From Flavobacterium johnsoniae (GTDB lineage Bacteria > Bacteroidota > Bacteroidia > Flavobacteriales > Flavobacteriaceae): a DNA stretch of 64,000 bases. The stretch covers positions 1,364,001-1,428,000 of the forward strand of contig NZ_CP103794.1 in NCBI RefSeq assembly GCF_030388325.1. Reading direction: 5' to 3'. The translations under genes were made by a program, and so were the position numbers. Within the stretch, counting starts at the first letter, position 1. Each line of letters starts with the position of its first letter. This document shows positions 10,580 through 19,666 of the stretch, in pieces. The notes beneath the pieces are model-generated. The model was not told where the DNA came from. It searched no databases and saw only the letters and a list, made by a program, of their open reading frames with translations.

Positions 10580-11284
10580 ATGCGAATTATTTTCAGCTGT
10601 TTATTTTTACTTAGTTTTTTTAACTCTTTTGCACAGGAAGCAGTTAAACCTGAGATAAAACCAGTAGTAAAAATAGATTCTTTATATCGAGAGGATCAGT
10701 TTTATTTTTCGGTAACTTATAATATGTTTACTGATATTCCGGTTGATTTTAAGCAAAATAAGTTCTCTCTCGGACTTTCTGGAGGTTTTCTTCGTGATAT
10801 GCCAATTAATAAATCAAGAACTATTGCTATTGCGACAGGTTTAGGATTAAGTTATCAGAATTATTATCAGAATTTAACTATTTCTCGAGATGCGTCAGGA
10901 GGGATTATATACGGCGTAAACGATTCTGGACAATTTGTTTCTAATCGATACAGACAATATTCCGTAGATCTTCCGATAGAATTTAGATGGCGAAATTCAA
11001 CTTACGAAAGCACCAAATTCTGGCGTATTTACGGCGGTGTTAAATTGAGTTATGTGTTTTCAAATTCTTCCATTTTAGACGATGGCGAAAATACATATAG
11101 AATAAACAATAATGCGGCAATCAATAAATTTCAGTACGGACCTTATATTTCCGCAGGTTATAATACTTGGAATGTTTATCTGTATTATGGTTTAAGTCCG
11201 TTGTTTAATTCGGCAACCACACTTTCGGGCGAAAAGATCAACATGAAAACCTTAAACGCAGGTTTGATTTTTTACATTTTATAA
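10580..11284 (+). CDS. porin-family (PorT-like) outer membrane protein
   Basis: A 234-residue predicted barrel protein. It has a signal peptide MRIIFSCLFLLSFFNSFAQ, then strands such as KFSLGLSGGFLRDMPI, IATGLGLSYQNYYQN and KFWRIYGGVKLSYVF, and ends LNAGLIFYIL. The pattern fits the outer-membrane beta-barrel domain common in Bacteroidota. A TATATTTG box lies at 10508-10515. Its stop overlaps the 3' end of the convergent next gene by 6 bp. No specific function can be assigned. Confidence 0.72.
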   Translation: MRIIFSCLFLLSFFNSFAQEAVKPEIKPVVKIDSLYREDQFYFSVTYNMFTDIPVDFKQNKFSLGLSGGFLRDMPINKSRTIAIATGLGLSYQNYYQNLTISRDASGGIIYGVNDSGQFVSNRYRQYSVDLPIEFRWRNSTYESTKFWRIYGGVKLSYVFSNSSILDDGENTYRINNNAAINKFQYGPYISAGYNTWNVYLYYGLSPLFNSATTLSGEKINMKTLNAGLIFYIL

Positions 11285-11893
11285 CCACAAGTATAAAAAC
11301 AAAAGCTGCGGCATTATTCCAGTAAACAGTCCAATTAGAATTTCTCTCGAAGTATGCGCATTCATTTCTAAACGAGACGAAGCTACAATTCCAGATAACA
11401 AAATCAATAATGCTGGCCAATACGGATTATGCATTTGAAAGTGAATATTCATACCAATTACAAAAATGGCAAAACCAGAAATGGCAACCATGTGCAAACT
11501 TGGCTTTTTCTTGAAAAGCACAAAAACTAAAGCTAAAATTGTACTGAATAAAGCACCAAGAAAAAAGAAATGAAGTTCTGGATAACGAGTAATTACAATA
11601 CTTCTTTTTACCAATAAAATATATAAAAAACACTGCAATATAAGCGGAACTGTTCTCTCTGAAACTTGACTCAGCATGATCGATTTTACATGCCCTGTTG
11701 ATTTTAAAAGCAAATAAAACAAAACGGGAACAATTACATTAATTACCGCAATCTGTATTAAAACAAAATATTTTTCTTGCGTACTAAAAATGTCTCCAGC
11801 GGCATACAAATAAAACAATGTGGCGTAAACCGATATAAAAATCGGATGTAAAATATAAGAGAAAATAGGAAGTATATTTTTCAAAAGGCTCAA
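11279..11893 (-). CDS. polytopic membrane protein, PAP2-like C-terminus
   Basis: A 204-residue integral membrane protein with about six hydrophobic helices and very few soluble residues. The C-terminal stretch SSRLEMNAHTSREILIGLFTG resembles the last motif of PAP2-type lipid phosphatases (SR-x-HxxxD/E...G), but the earlier KxxxxxxRP motif is not evident, so catalytic function is doubtful. The furthest upstream start is TTG at 11893; a TATATTTG -7-like box on the minus strand at 11911-11918 leaves only a short leader, so this TTG or the one three codons later is plausible. It is divergent from murF-alr. Confidence 0.65.
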   Translation of the reverse strand: MSLLKNILPIFSYILHPIFISVYATLFYLYAAGDIFSTQEKYFVLIQIAVINVIVPVLFYLLLKSTGHVKSIMLSQVSERTVPLILQCFLYILLVKRSIVITRYPELHFFFLGALFSTILALVFVLFKKKPSLHMVAISGFAIFVIGMNIHFQMHNPYWPALLILLSGIVASSRLEMNAHTSREILIGLFTGIMPQLLFLYLWL

Positions 11894-12017
11894 ATTTGTT
11901 GTATAAAAACAAATATACAGAAATATAAATAAGGAAGAACAGCGGCTTTATTTTTTAAGAATATCACAACTCTTTTCTATCTTTAATGTTTTAATTTTGA
12001 AAAAAAGAAATTTCTAA

Positions 12018-14486
12018 ATGAGCATAAATTCAAAAGACCTAATCTCAGTTATAAATGCCAAATTTATTGGCTCAAAAGAAGCTGTTTTAATTGATCATAT
12101 TTCAATTGACAGCCGTTCGCTGCAAAACGGATCGCAAACTTTATTTTTTGCTTTGTCTGGCGTAAACAACGATGCTCATTTATTTATTCCTGATTTAATC
12201 GAAAAAGGGGTTCAGAATTTTGTGGTGCAATATATTCCAGAAAATTGTACTGAAAAAGCTAATTTTTTGGTTGTAGAAAACACCTTAAATGCACTTCAGG
12301 AATTTGCAGGATATTATAGAAATCTTTTTCATTTTCCAATTATCGGCTTAACAGGAAGTAACGGAAAAACGATTGTAAAAGAATGGCTTAACTTTTTGCT
12401 GAGCCCAGATTACAATATAGTTAGAAGTCCAAAAAGCTATAATTCTCAAGTTGGGGTTCCGCTTTCTGTGATTTCAATTAATGAAAATCACAATTTAGGA
12501 ATTTTTGAAGCCGGAATTTCTACGGTAAACGAAATGGCTAAATTGGAGAAAATCATCAAACCCAATATCGGAATTTTAACCAGCATTGGTTCGGCGCACG
12601 ATGAAGGTTTTTTAAATTTAGTTCAGAAGATTGATGAAAAACTGCTTTTGTTCAAAGACTGTCCAATTATTATTTATCAAAAAAATGAAGTTGTAGATTC
12701 TTGTTTGACTCAATTTGTAGCAGAATATATGACTCATCCGCGAAAACTTTTTTCATGGAGTTTTACAGATAAAAGTGCAGATGTTTTTGTTCAGAAAAAA
12801 GAAATCAAAAACGATCATACACAAATTGAATACCGATACAAAAAGGAAAATTTCAATTTAGAAATTCCATTTAGCGATTCTGCTTCGGTAGAAAATGCGA
12901 TTTCTTGTTTATTGGTTTTACTTCATTTTAATTACGATCAAACTACGATTCAGAATAGAATCGAAATGCTGTATCCCGTTCAAATGCGTTTGGAAGTAAA
13001 AAACGGAATTAACAATTGCAGTATTATTGATGATAGTTACAGTTCTGATTTTCAGTCTTTAAAAATCGCTTTGGATTTTTTAGAAAGCCAAAAGAAGAAC
13101 GCGTCTAAAACCGTTATTTTGTCGGATATTTTTCAAAGTGGTTTTTCTAACGAAGAACTTTATTCGAAAGTAGCCGATTTAATTGCTTCTAATAAAATAA
13201 ATCGCGTCATCGGAATTGGAGAAACTATTAGTGCTTTCGCGGATAAATTTTCAAACATTATTATTTTTCCAACTAAAAATGAATTTATTGATGCCATTGA
13301 AAGTTTAAATTTTCACAATGAAACTATTTTGGTAAAAGGCGCAAGATCTTTTCATTTTGAAGAAATTGTGTCGCTTCTGGAAGAGAAAACGCATGAAACA
13401 GTTCTCGAAATTAATCTGGATGCCATTAGTCATAACTTCAATTATTTCAAGTCAAAACTGGCTCCAAACGTCAAAATGATGGTCATGGTAAAAGCTTTTG
13501 GTTACGGAAACGGAGGTTTGGAGATTGCCAAATTATTAGAACATCATAAAGTAGATTATTTAGGTGTCGCTTTCGCGGATGAAGGAATTTCGTTGAAAAA
13601 TGGCGGAATAAAATTGCCAATAATGGTTTTAAATCCAGAATCGACAAGTTTTCCATCTATCATTCAATATCAATTAGAACCTGAAATTTACAGTATAAAA
13701 GGTTTAAATGCCTTTTTGAAAATTGCTCGTGAAAAGAATCTGAAAGATTTTCCAATTCATATTAAAATTGATACCGGAATGCATCGTTTAGGTTTTGAAG
13801 AAAATACGCTTCAAGAATTAATTAATACTTTAAAAGGAAATTCGACCGTTCGAGTTCAAAGTGTACTTTCGCATTTAGCAACCAGCGACGATCCAAAACA
13901 TTATGATTTTGTCAATCAGCAAATTGCTTTGTTTGAAAAATTATCTTCAAGATTGATTTCAGAATTGAATATCAATCCAATTCGCCATATTTTAAATACA
14001 TCTGGAATCAGCAATTTTCCAAAGGCACAATATAATATGGTACGTTTAGGAATTGGTTTATACGGAGTTTCCAACGATTCATCAGAACAAAAATATTTGG
14101 AAAATGTTGGAACTTTAAAGTCGATTATTTCTCAAGTTAGAACGATTCCCGCGGGCGATAGCGTGGGTTACGGACGCCGTTTTATGGCAGAAAAAGAAAC
14201 TAAAATTGCCACAATTCCAATTGGTTATGCTGACGGAATTGCAAGGTTATGGGGAAATGAAGTCGGTTTTGTAGTAATAAAAAATCAAAAAGCCAAAATT
14301 GTCGGAAGTGTTTGTATGGATATGCTGATGGTAAACGTGACAGAAATAGATTGTAAAGAAGGCGATTCTGTAATTATTTTCGGCGAAAGCCCAACCGTTA
14401 TTGAGATGGCTGAGGCTTTAAAAACAATTCCGTATGAGATAATGACCAGTATTTCGCAGCGTGTAAAACGTGTATTTTTTAGATAA
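12018..14486 (+). CDS. murF-alr: fused MurF ligase and alanine racemase
   Basis: A bifunctional cell-wall enzyme of 822 residues. The N-terminal half is MurF, which adds D-Ala-D-Ala to UDP-MurNAc-tripeptide using ATP: P-loop GLTGSNGKTIVKEW at residues 110-123 and the central ligase motif ENAISCLLVL. The C-terminal half, from about residue 457, is a PLP-dependent alanine racemase: Lys492 in VKAFGYGNG for the Schiff base and Tyr718 in VGYGRRF as the second base. One polypeptide therefore makes D-Ala and uses its dimer. This fusion is known in Bacteroidota. The frame is intact with no linker stop. mscL follows after 68 bp. Confidence 0.96.
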   Translation: MSINSKDLISVINAKFIGSKEAVLIDHISIDSRSLQNGSQTLFFALSGVNNDAHLFIPDLIEKGVQNFVVQYIPENCTEKANFLVVENTLNALQEFAGYYRNLFHFPIIGLTGSNGKTIVKEWLNFLLSPDYNIVRSPKSYNSQVGVPLSVISINENHNLGIFEAGISTVNEMAKLEKIIKPNIGILTSIGSAHDEGFLNLVQKIDEKLLLFKDCPIIIYQKNEVVDSCLTQFVAEYMTHPRKLFSWSFTDKSADVFVQKKEIKNDHTQIEYRYKKENFNLEIPFSDSASVENAISCLLVLLHFNYDQTTIQNRIEMLYPVQMRLEVKNGINNCSIIDDSYSSDFQSLKIALDFLESQKKNASKTVILSDIFQSGFSNEELYSKVADLIASNKINRVIGIGETISAFADKFSNIIIFPTKNEFIDAIESLNFHNETILVKGARSFHFEEIVSLLEEKTHETVLEINLDAISHNFNYFKSKLAPNVKMMVMVKAFGYGNGGLEIAKLLEHHKVDYLGVAFADEGISLKNGGIKLPIMVLNPESTSFPSIIQYQLEPEIYSIKGLNAFLKIAREKNLKDFPIHIKIDTGMHRLGFEENTLQELINTLKGNSTVRVQSVLSHLATSDDPKHYDFVNQQIALFEKLSSRLISELNINPIRHILNTSGISNFPKAQYNMVRLGIGLYGVSNDSSEQKYLENVGTLKSIISQVRTIPAGDSVGYGRRFMAEKETKIATIPIGYADGIARLWGNEVGFVVIKNQKAKIVGSVCMDMLMVNVTEIDCKEGDSVIIFGESPTVIEMAEALKTIPYEIMTSISQRVKRVFFR

Positions 14487-14554
14487 TTTTAAGAATTTCA
14501 AATAAAATTACGTATTTTCGAGATTCATTTAATATTCAACTAAACAGATCAAAT

Positions 14555-14938
14555 ATGGGATTTTTTTCAGAATTTAAGGCATTTGCAATGAAAGGCAACG
14601 TGGTTGACCTTGCTGTTGCAGTAATTATTGGAGCTGCTTTTGGTAAAATTGTTAGTTCATTTATTGAAGACGTAATCACACCATTAGTGTTAAAACCAGC
14701 GCTAGATGCGGCTCATTTATCGAGAATAGAAGATTTAACAGCTTTTGGCGGCGTAAAGTACGGATTGTTTCTATCAGCCGTTATCAACTTTTTAATTGTA
14801 GCCTTTGTTTTGTTTTTGATTATCAAAGGAATTAATAGTCTTAAAAAGAAAGAAGAACCAGCACCAAACCAACCTGCAGCACCAACTCAGGAAGAATTGC
14901 TTACACAAATTAGAGATTTGTTGAAAAACAAACAATAA
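14555..14938 (+). CDS. mscL: large-conductance mechanosensitive channel
   Basis: A 127-residue MscL, the emergency channel that opens under osmotic downshock. The N-terminal amphipathic helix MGFFSEFKAFAMKGNVVDLAVAVIIGAAFG leads into TM1, a periplasmic loop, TM2 (GLFLSAVINFLIVAFVLFLIIKG) and a charged C-terminal helix EEELLTQIRDLLK-like. Length and motif order match the family. It lies 68 bp behind murF-alr and is followed by a strong terminator, so it may share that transcript. Confidence 0.96.
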   Translation: MGFFSEFKAFAMKGNVVDLAVAVIIGAAFGKIVSSFIEDVITPLVLKPALDAAHLSRIEDLTAFGGVKYGLFLSAVINFLIVAFVLFLIIKGINSLKKKEEPAPNQPAAPTQEELLTQIRDLLKNKQ

Positions 14939-14968
14939 GATATAATACCGCTACACTAAGTCTAACTT

Positions 14969-14996
14969 AACCGCCTTCTAAAGAGGCGGTTTTTTT
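14969..14996 (+). terminator. rho-independent terminator after mscL
   Basis: Stem AACCGCCT/AGGCGGTT with a 7-base loop and a run of seven T, about 30 bp after the mscL stop. Confidence 0.9.
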
Positions 14997-15042
14997 ACAA
15001 AATGTTTATTTTGTAACATTTTGTTATTTTTTGTGAATCACC

Positions 15043-15072
15043 TTGCAGAGACTTTTATATTACTTACTTTTG
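15043..15072 (+). promoter_or_regulatory. promoter of asd (TTG-N19-TACTTTTG)
   Basis: A -33 TTG at 15043-15045 and a -7 TACTTTTG at 15065-15072 are separated by 19 bp, the Bacteroidota vegetative pattern and the same spacing as both tRNA-Asp promoters in this window. The ATG of asd is 42 bp downstream. Confidence 0.65.
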
Positions 15073-15113
15073 CAGTACAAATTAGATTAATTGATTTATT
15101 TAAACATATAAAA

Positions 15114-16103
15114 ATGAGAATTGCAGTTGTAGGAGCTACCGGAATGGTTGGCGAAGTAATGCTTAAAGTTTTAGCGGAAAGAAATTTTCCTGTTACAGAA
15201 TTAATTCCTGTTGCGTCTGAAAGATCAGTAGGAAAAGAAATTGAATATAAAGGAACAAAATATAAAGTAGTTGGTTTACAAACAGCAGTTGATATGAAAG
15301 CTGATATTGCAGTTTTCTCAGCTGGTGGAGATACTTCGTTAGAATGGGCACCAAAATTTGCTGCTGCTGGAACAACCGTTATTGACAACTCTTCTGCATG
15401 GAGAATGGATCCGACTAAAAAATTAGTAGTTCCAGAAATCAATGCTTCTGTTTTAACTAAAGAAGATAAAATTATTGCAAATCCAAACTGTTCTACAATT
15501 CAGATGGTTTTGGCTTTGGCTCCTTTGCACAAAAAATACAATATTAAAAGAATTATCGTTTCTACGTACCAATCTATCACTGGAACTGGTGTAAAAGCGG
15601 TAAAACAATTAGAAAACGAATACGCTGGAGTTCAAGGTGAAATGGCATACAAATATCCAATTCACAGAAATGCAATTCCACATTGCGATAGTTTCGAAGA
15701 AAACGGATACACTAAAGAAGAAATGAAATTAGTTCGCGAAACTCAAAAAATTCTTGGTGATAACACGATTAGAGTTACAGCTACTGCAGTTCGTGTGCCA
15801 GTTGTAGGCGGACATAGCGAAGCAGTAAACGTTGAGTTTACAAATGATTTTGAAGTAAATGAAGTTCGTGAAATCCTTCACAATACAGATGGAGTAGTGG
15901 TACAAGATAATTTAGATACGTTTACTTATCCAATGCCATTATATGCAGAAGGTAAAAATGATGTTTTTGTTGGAAGAATCCGTCGTGACGAAAGCCAACC
16001 AAATACATTAAACATGTGGATTGTTGCTGATAACTTAAGAAAAGGTGCTGCAACAAACACAATCCAAATTGCTGAATATTTAATTCAAGCTGGTTTGGTG
16101 TAA
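15114..16103 (+). CDS. asd: aspartate-semialdehyde dehydrogenase
   Basis: A 329-residue enzyme that reduces aspartyl phosphate to aspartate semialdehyde with NADPH, the branch point to lysine/diaminopimelate, threonine and methionine. The nucleotide-binding start is MRIAVVGATGMVGEVMLKVL; the catalytic nucleophile is Cys126 in NPNCSTIQ; the dimerisation domain contains GGHSEAVNVEF with the catalytic His. The frame is open 31 codons further upstream, but the promoter lies inside that stretch, so ATG 15114 is the start. It is monocistronic with its own terminator. Confidence 0.96.
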   Translation: MRIAVVGATGMVGEVMLKVLAERNFPVTELIPVASERSVGKEIEYKGTKYKVVGLQTAVDMKADIAVFSAGGDTSLEWAPKFAAAGTTVIDNSSAWRMDPTKKLVVPEINASVLTKEDKIIANPNCSTIQMVLALAPLHKKYNIKRIIVSTYQSITGTGVKAVKQLENEYAGVQGEMAYKYPIHRNAIPHCDSFEENGYTKEEMKLVRETQKILGDNTIRVTATAVRVPVVGGHSEAVNVEFTNDFEVNEVREILHNTDGVVVQDNLDTFTYPMPLYAEGKNDVFVGRIRRDESQPNTLNMWIVADNLRKGAATNTIQIAEYLIQAGLV

Positions 16104-16135
16104 GTTGAGAGATTAAAGAAAATTGTTATAAAGAG

Positions 16136-16173
16136 AAAACCGTAATTGCAGTGATGTAATTACGGTTTTTTTA
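16136..16173 (+). terminator. rho-independent terminator after asd
   Basis: Stem AAAACCGTAATT/AATTACGGTTTT with a 10-base loop and a T run, 35 bp after the stop; it can serve both convergent genes. Confidence 0.88.
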
Positions 16174-16183
16174 TTGGAATAAA

Positions 16184-16477
16184 TTATTTTTTCATCGACT
16201 CTTTTGCGCATTCCATTGCAATTTTAGTTAGAATCGCTTCATTTTCAGTTTTTTCGACATCATTAGGTAAAATGTTTTGCTTTTTTATCTTCTCCGTCAT
16301 ACAGTTAACCATTTCCGTAGCTTCCTGGTCAGAAACTTTATCTTCACCACTTGTCATTTCTTCTTTTGCAAGTTTTTTGAATTCAGCTTCTACTTCTGGT
16401 GTCCATTCATTTTTATTGCATGAAAATAATGCGAATGCGACAACTGCAATACTAATGTAATTTAGAATTTTTTTCAT
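16184..16477 (-). CDS. small hypothetical lipoprotein
   Basis: A 97-residue protein with a lipoprotein signal (MKKILNYISIAVVAFALFSC, lipidated Cys20). The mature part is highly charged and helical (EVEAEFKKLAKEEMTSGEDK), with two further Cys residues (in NCMTEKI and MECAKES) that could form a disulfide. No family was recognised. Single gene, convergent with asd. Confidence 0.7.
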   Translation of the reverse strand: MKKILNYISIAVVAFALFSCNKNEWTPEVEAEFKKLAKEEMTSGEDKVSDQEATEMVNCMTEKIKKQNILPNDVEKTENEAILTKIAMECAKESMKK

Positions 16478-16691
16478 TTTAAAATATTTTTGATTGGCTG
16501 AGGAATAAACGAACTGTTTATATCCTCAAATTTTTGCAAAAATATTTGTAATAGATGTTTTGTATAGCCGCTAAAAGGTTTTTGAATAATAAAATAGGGT
16601 ATTTAAAATGACTTAATATGATAGTTTTAAGACTTGTGAAGGTAGTTTGTTTTTTAACGTGAAATTATTTTTGTGTTTCAAAATATTATTG

Positions 16692-17240
16692 ATGGAACTG
16701 AACTACAGCTTAACAGAAAACGATTATTTACAACAGCAATTATATTTAGCATCAAAAAGTGAACAAATAAAAAAACAGAGGAGAATAACAAAAACGTTCG
16801 TAATCTTAGTATTGGTAATTTTAGGTTTTTTTCTTTATGTGAATGAAAATTTACTTGAAGCGTATTGCTGTGGAGTTACTGCTGTAATCTATTTTTTTCT
16901 TTTCCCATTTTATCAGAAGAAATTTTATCAAAGAGTTTTTAAAAAATATGTCATTGAGAATTTTAAAAATAGAATAGGAATCGTGACAAAAATAAAATTT
17001 AAAGAAGATGTATTAGAAGTTTTCAATGAAGGAATCGGAAAATCGGAATTCAATTTTTCTGTGCTAAAGAATATAAGCGAAATCAAAGATTATTTTTTTA
17101 TTGCTTTCAAAACAGGAGAAAGTTTTATGATTCCGAAATTACAAATTGGAAATATCGAAGAATTGCGTTGCAAATTAAAATCAATTGCAGAAAATTTGAA
17201 AATAGATTTTATTTCTGAGCTAGATTGGAAGTGGAAATAA
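16692..17240 (+). CDS. YcxB-like membrane protein
   Basis: A 182-residue protein starting MELNYSLTENDYLQQQLYLAS, the usual opening of the YcxB-like family. Two adjacent hydrophobic helices follow (TFVILVLVILGFFLYV and AYCCGVTAVIYFFLFPF), then a soluble beta-rich domain with VLEVFNEGIGKSEFNFSVLKNI and IPKLQI. The frame is open 15 codons upstream, but ATG 16692 matches the family start. Function unknown; the family is thought to sit in the cytoplasmic membrane. It ends at a terminator shared with the convergent ferredoxin gene. Confidence 0.7.
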   Translation: MELNYSLTENDYLQQQLYLASKSEQIKKQRRITKTFVILVLVILGFFLYVNENLLEAYCCGVTAVIYFFLFPFYQKKFYQRVFKKYVIENFKNRIGIVTKIKFKEDVLEVFNEGIGKSEFNFSVLKNISEIKDYFFIAFKTGESFMIPKLQIGNIEELRCKLKSIAENLKIDFISELDWKWK

Positions 17241-17248
17241 GTCATAAA

Positions 17249-17276
17249 AAAAAGCGAGAATCAAATTCTCGCTTTT
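17249..17276. terminator. bidirectional terminator between convergent genes
   Basis: Perfect stem AAAAGCGAGAAT/ATTCTCGCTTTT with a 3-base loop, A run on the left and T run on the right, placed between stops at 17240 (+) and 17286 (-). Confidence 0.9.
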
Positions 17277-17285
17277 CTATTATTT

Positions 17286-17603
17286 TTAGTATTCTGGAGC
17301 CAATTCTAATTCCAAACCTTCTAAATCTTCAGTAATTGGAATCTGACATCCTAAACGGCTATTAGATTTTACATAAAATGCTTCCGAAAGCATTGCTTCT
17401 TCATCATCTCCCATTTCTGGTAATGCAACGTCATTTAGAACATAACATTGGCAAGAAGCGCACATTGCCATTCCGCCGCAAGTTCCTTCAACAGGAAGTT
17501 CGTATGCTTTGCATAACTCCATTATATTCATTGCCATATCAGTAGGAGCCTGTAATTCGTGTATAACTCCTTCTCGATCTTTAATCTTGATTAATACATC
17601 CAT
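17286..17603 (-). CDS. 2Fe-2S ferredoxin, adrenodoxin type
   Basis: A 105-residue soluble electron carrier. The cluster ligands are Cys42, Cys48 and Cys51 (TCGGMAMCASC, C-x5-C-x2-C) and Cys86 in RLGCQIP, the vertebrate/adrenodoxin spacing rather than the plant type. An acidic helix PEMGDDEEAMLSEA fits reductase docking. It lies near, but 196 bp from, the NifU-domain and Mrp genes on the same strand, which suggests a loose Fe-S maturation neighbourhood. Confidence 0.93.
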   Translation of the reverse strand: MDVLIKIKDREGVIHELQAPTDMAMNIMELCKAYELPVEGTCGGMAMCASCQCYVLNDVALPEMGDDEEAMLSEAFYVKSNSRLGCQIPITEDLEGLELELAPEY

Positions 17604-17799
17604 TTTAAATTATTGGAATTTTATTTTAGAATTTGAAAACGTGCTCAAATTCTGTAATTAATTTTAAATTTTTCGATTACTGTTTTGGGCTTTTTATAAT
17701 GCGATAATGATGAAAAAGATATTTTGATGTTTATGTAAACATCAGAAATTCTTACCGATTCGCTGTAAAAACATTAGTCGAAAAAAACAATCTGGTTTA

Positions 17800-18039
17800 T
17801 TACATAATATTTACCACAGTTTCAATCTGTGGCGCATATTTTTTTATTGTTGTTTCAACTCCTGCTTTCAGTGTCATTTGATTTACGCTGCAGCTAATAC
17901 AAGCCCCTTCCAAACGAACTTTTACATGTTTGTCATCTTCGATAGAAATTAATGAAATATCTCCACCATCAGATTTTAAAAATGGTCTTATCTCGTCTAA
18001 GGCCAATAAAACATTATTTGTTAATTCTTCTGTTGTCAT
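17800..18039 (-). CDS. NifU C-terminal domain protein (Fe-S scaffold)
   Basis: A 79-residue protein that is just the NifU/Nfu scaffold domain: DEIRPFLKSDGGDISLISIE followed by EGACISCSVNQMTLKAGVE. Cys47 and Cys50 form the CxxC that binds a cluster at the dimer interface. Full domain length. It follows the Mrp/ApbC carrier gene by 70 bp on the same strand, so co-transcription and a shared Fe-S carrier role are likely. Confidence 0.93.
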   Translation of the reverse strand: MTTEELTNNVLLALDEIRPFLKSDGGDISLISIEDDKHVKVRLEGACISCSVNQMTLKAGVETTIKKYAPQIETVVNIM

Positions 18040-18109
18040 AATATTTAATGTGTAAATTATGAAAATGTGACAATTAGAAAATTATCTAATTGACAGATTA
18101 TCTCATTAT

Positions 18110-19240
18110 CTAATTTTTCTTAACTGCCGAACAACCCGCCATTGTTGTAATTTTGATGGCTTCTGTTGCTGGTAAGCTTTCGTTTCTGTTTACTGTTTCT
18201 TGCACCACATTTCTTGTGATTTCTTCGAAAACTTTTTCTATTGGAGAAGCTGTTTGTAATGCAGCCGGACGACCGTAATCTCCTGCTTCACGAATAGATT
18301 GAACAATTGGAACTTCTCCTAAAAACGGAACGTCTAAGTCTTGAGCAAGGTTTTTAGCACCTTCTTGTCCAAAGATATAGTATTTGTTTTCAGGCAATTC
18401 TTCTGGTGTAAAGTACGCCATATTTTCGATAATTCCCAAAACAGGAACATTGATATTATCCTGCATGAACATTGCAACTCCTTTTTTAGCATCTGCAAGA
18501 GCTACAGCTTGCGGAGTACTTACTACAACAGCTCCAGTAATTGGAAGTGACTGCATGATAGATAAGTGAATATCTCCAGTTCCAGGAGGTAAATCAAGTA
18601 ACATAAAATCTAATTCTCCCCAATCTGCATCAAAAATCATTTGGTTTAAAGCTTTTGCAGCCATTGGACCTCTCCAGATTACGGCTTGACTTGGAGCTGT
18701 AAAAAATCCGATTGAAAGCATTTTGATTTCATAACTTTCGATAGGTTTCATTTTTGATTTTCCATCGACAGTAATAGAAACTGGTTTTTCGTTTTCAACA
18801 TCAAACATAATTGGCATCGAAGGACCGTAAATATCAGCATCTAAAACCCCAACTTTAAAACCCATTTTTGCAAGTGTAACAGCTAAATTTGCTGTAACGG
18901 TAGATTTTCCTACTCCTCCTTTTCCAGAAGCAACTGCAATAATATTTTTGATTCCAGGAATTGCGCGACCTTTTATTTCAGGTTTTTCTGGAGATTCTAC
19001 TTTAATGTTTACTTTAACTTTTGCGTCAGGCGATATTAATTCGTGAATTGTTTTTTTGATATCGTCTTCGGCTCTTTTTTTAATGTGCATTGCAGGTGTG
19101 TGCAATACAAGGTCTACTACAGCTTCATCTCCAAATGTAATAACATTGGTTACAGCGCCGCTTTCAACCATATTTTTTCCTTCTCCAGCAATAGTAATTG
19201 ATTCTAAAGCTTTAAGAATTTCTTTTCTATCTAATTTCAT
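18110..19240 (-). CDS. apbC: Mrp/ApbC/NBP35 iron-sulfur carrier ATPase
   Basis: A 376-residue P-loop ATPase that carries and delivers [4Fe-4S] clusters. It has an N-terminal MIP18-like (DUF59) domain (residues 1-85), a deviant Walker A ASGKGGVGKST (104-114), DADIYGPS after it, and LLDLPPGTGDIHLS as Walker B. The CxxC pair seen in many homologues is not evident in the central region; only a C-terminal AGCSAV Cys is seen. A TATCTTTG -7-like box on the minus strand (19314-19321) lies 74 bp upstream. First gene of the apbC-nifU unit. Confidence 0.94.
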   Translation of the reverse strand: MKLDRKEILKALESITIAGEGKNMVESGAVTNVITFGDEAVVDLVLHTPAMHIKKRAEDDIKKTIHELISPDAKVKVNIKVESPEKPEIKGRAIPGIKNIIAVASGKGGVGKSTVTANLAVTLAKMGFKVGVLDADIYGPSMPIMFDVENEKPVSITVDGKSKMKPIESYEIKMLSIGFFTAPSQAVIWRGPMAAKALNQMIFDADWGELDFMLLDLPPGTGDIHLSIMQSLPITGAVVVSTPQAVALADAKKGVAMFMQDNINVPVLGIIENMAYFTPEELPENKYYIFGQEGAKNLAQDLDVPFLGEVPIVQSIREAGDYGRPAALQTASPIEKVFEEITRNVVQETVNRNESLPATEAIKITTMAGCSAVKKN

Positions 19241-19666
19241 TGTAATGGGCTATTTTTCTATTCGCAGAATCCTGTTTTTAAAGATTATACTTATTTAAAC
19301 CGAATTCAGGGTGCAAAGATAACAGATTAAGTTCGGAATTAAGCGATTTTAAATTGTAATTATTGATAGAGAGATTATTCAAAATTATGTAAGATCATTT
19401 TTAAAGTACTTTTTGAGGTTCAATTGATTATATGATGAAAAGGTTTTTTCTGAATTGGCTTTAATTTTTTGAAAAATAAAGATTAATTTTTGTCAAAATT
19501 TTCTGTTTTTTAGCGCTAAAATCTCACAAATCTTGTGTATATTTGATTGCCCAAATCGATGATTTCCAGATGAAAAAAAGAATACGAAAACTTGTTTTTC
19601 TAGAAGTGTTTTTTGGGTTTTCGATATTTTTTTGAAGTTATTTTCTTTCACTTAAACTTTAGAAAT
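19241..19666. other. 426-bp divergent intergenic region
   Basis: No gene seen. It holds a CAAAGATA box at 19314-19321 (TATCTTTG towards apbC) and a TATATTTG box at 19538-19545 towards the L,D-transpeptidase; neither has a clear -33 TTG at 17-21 bp. Confidence 0.5.
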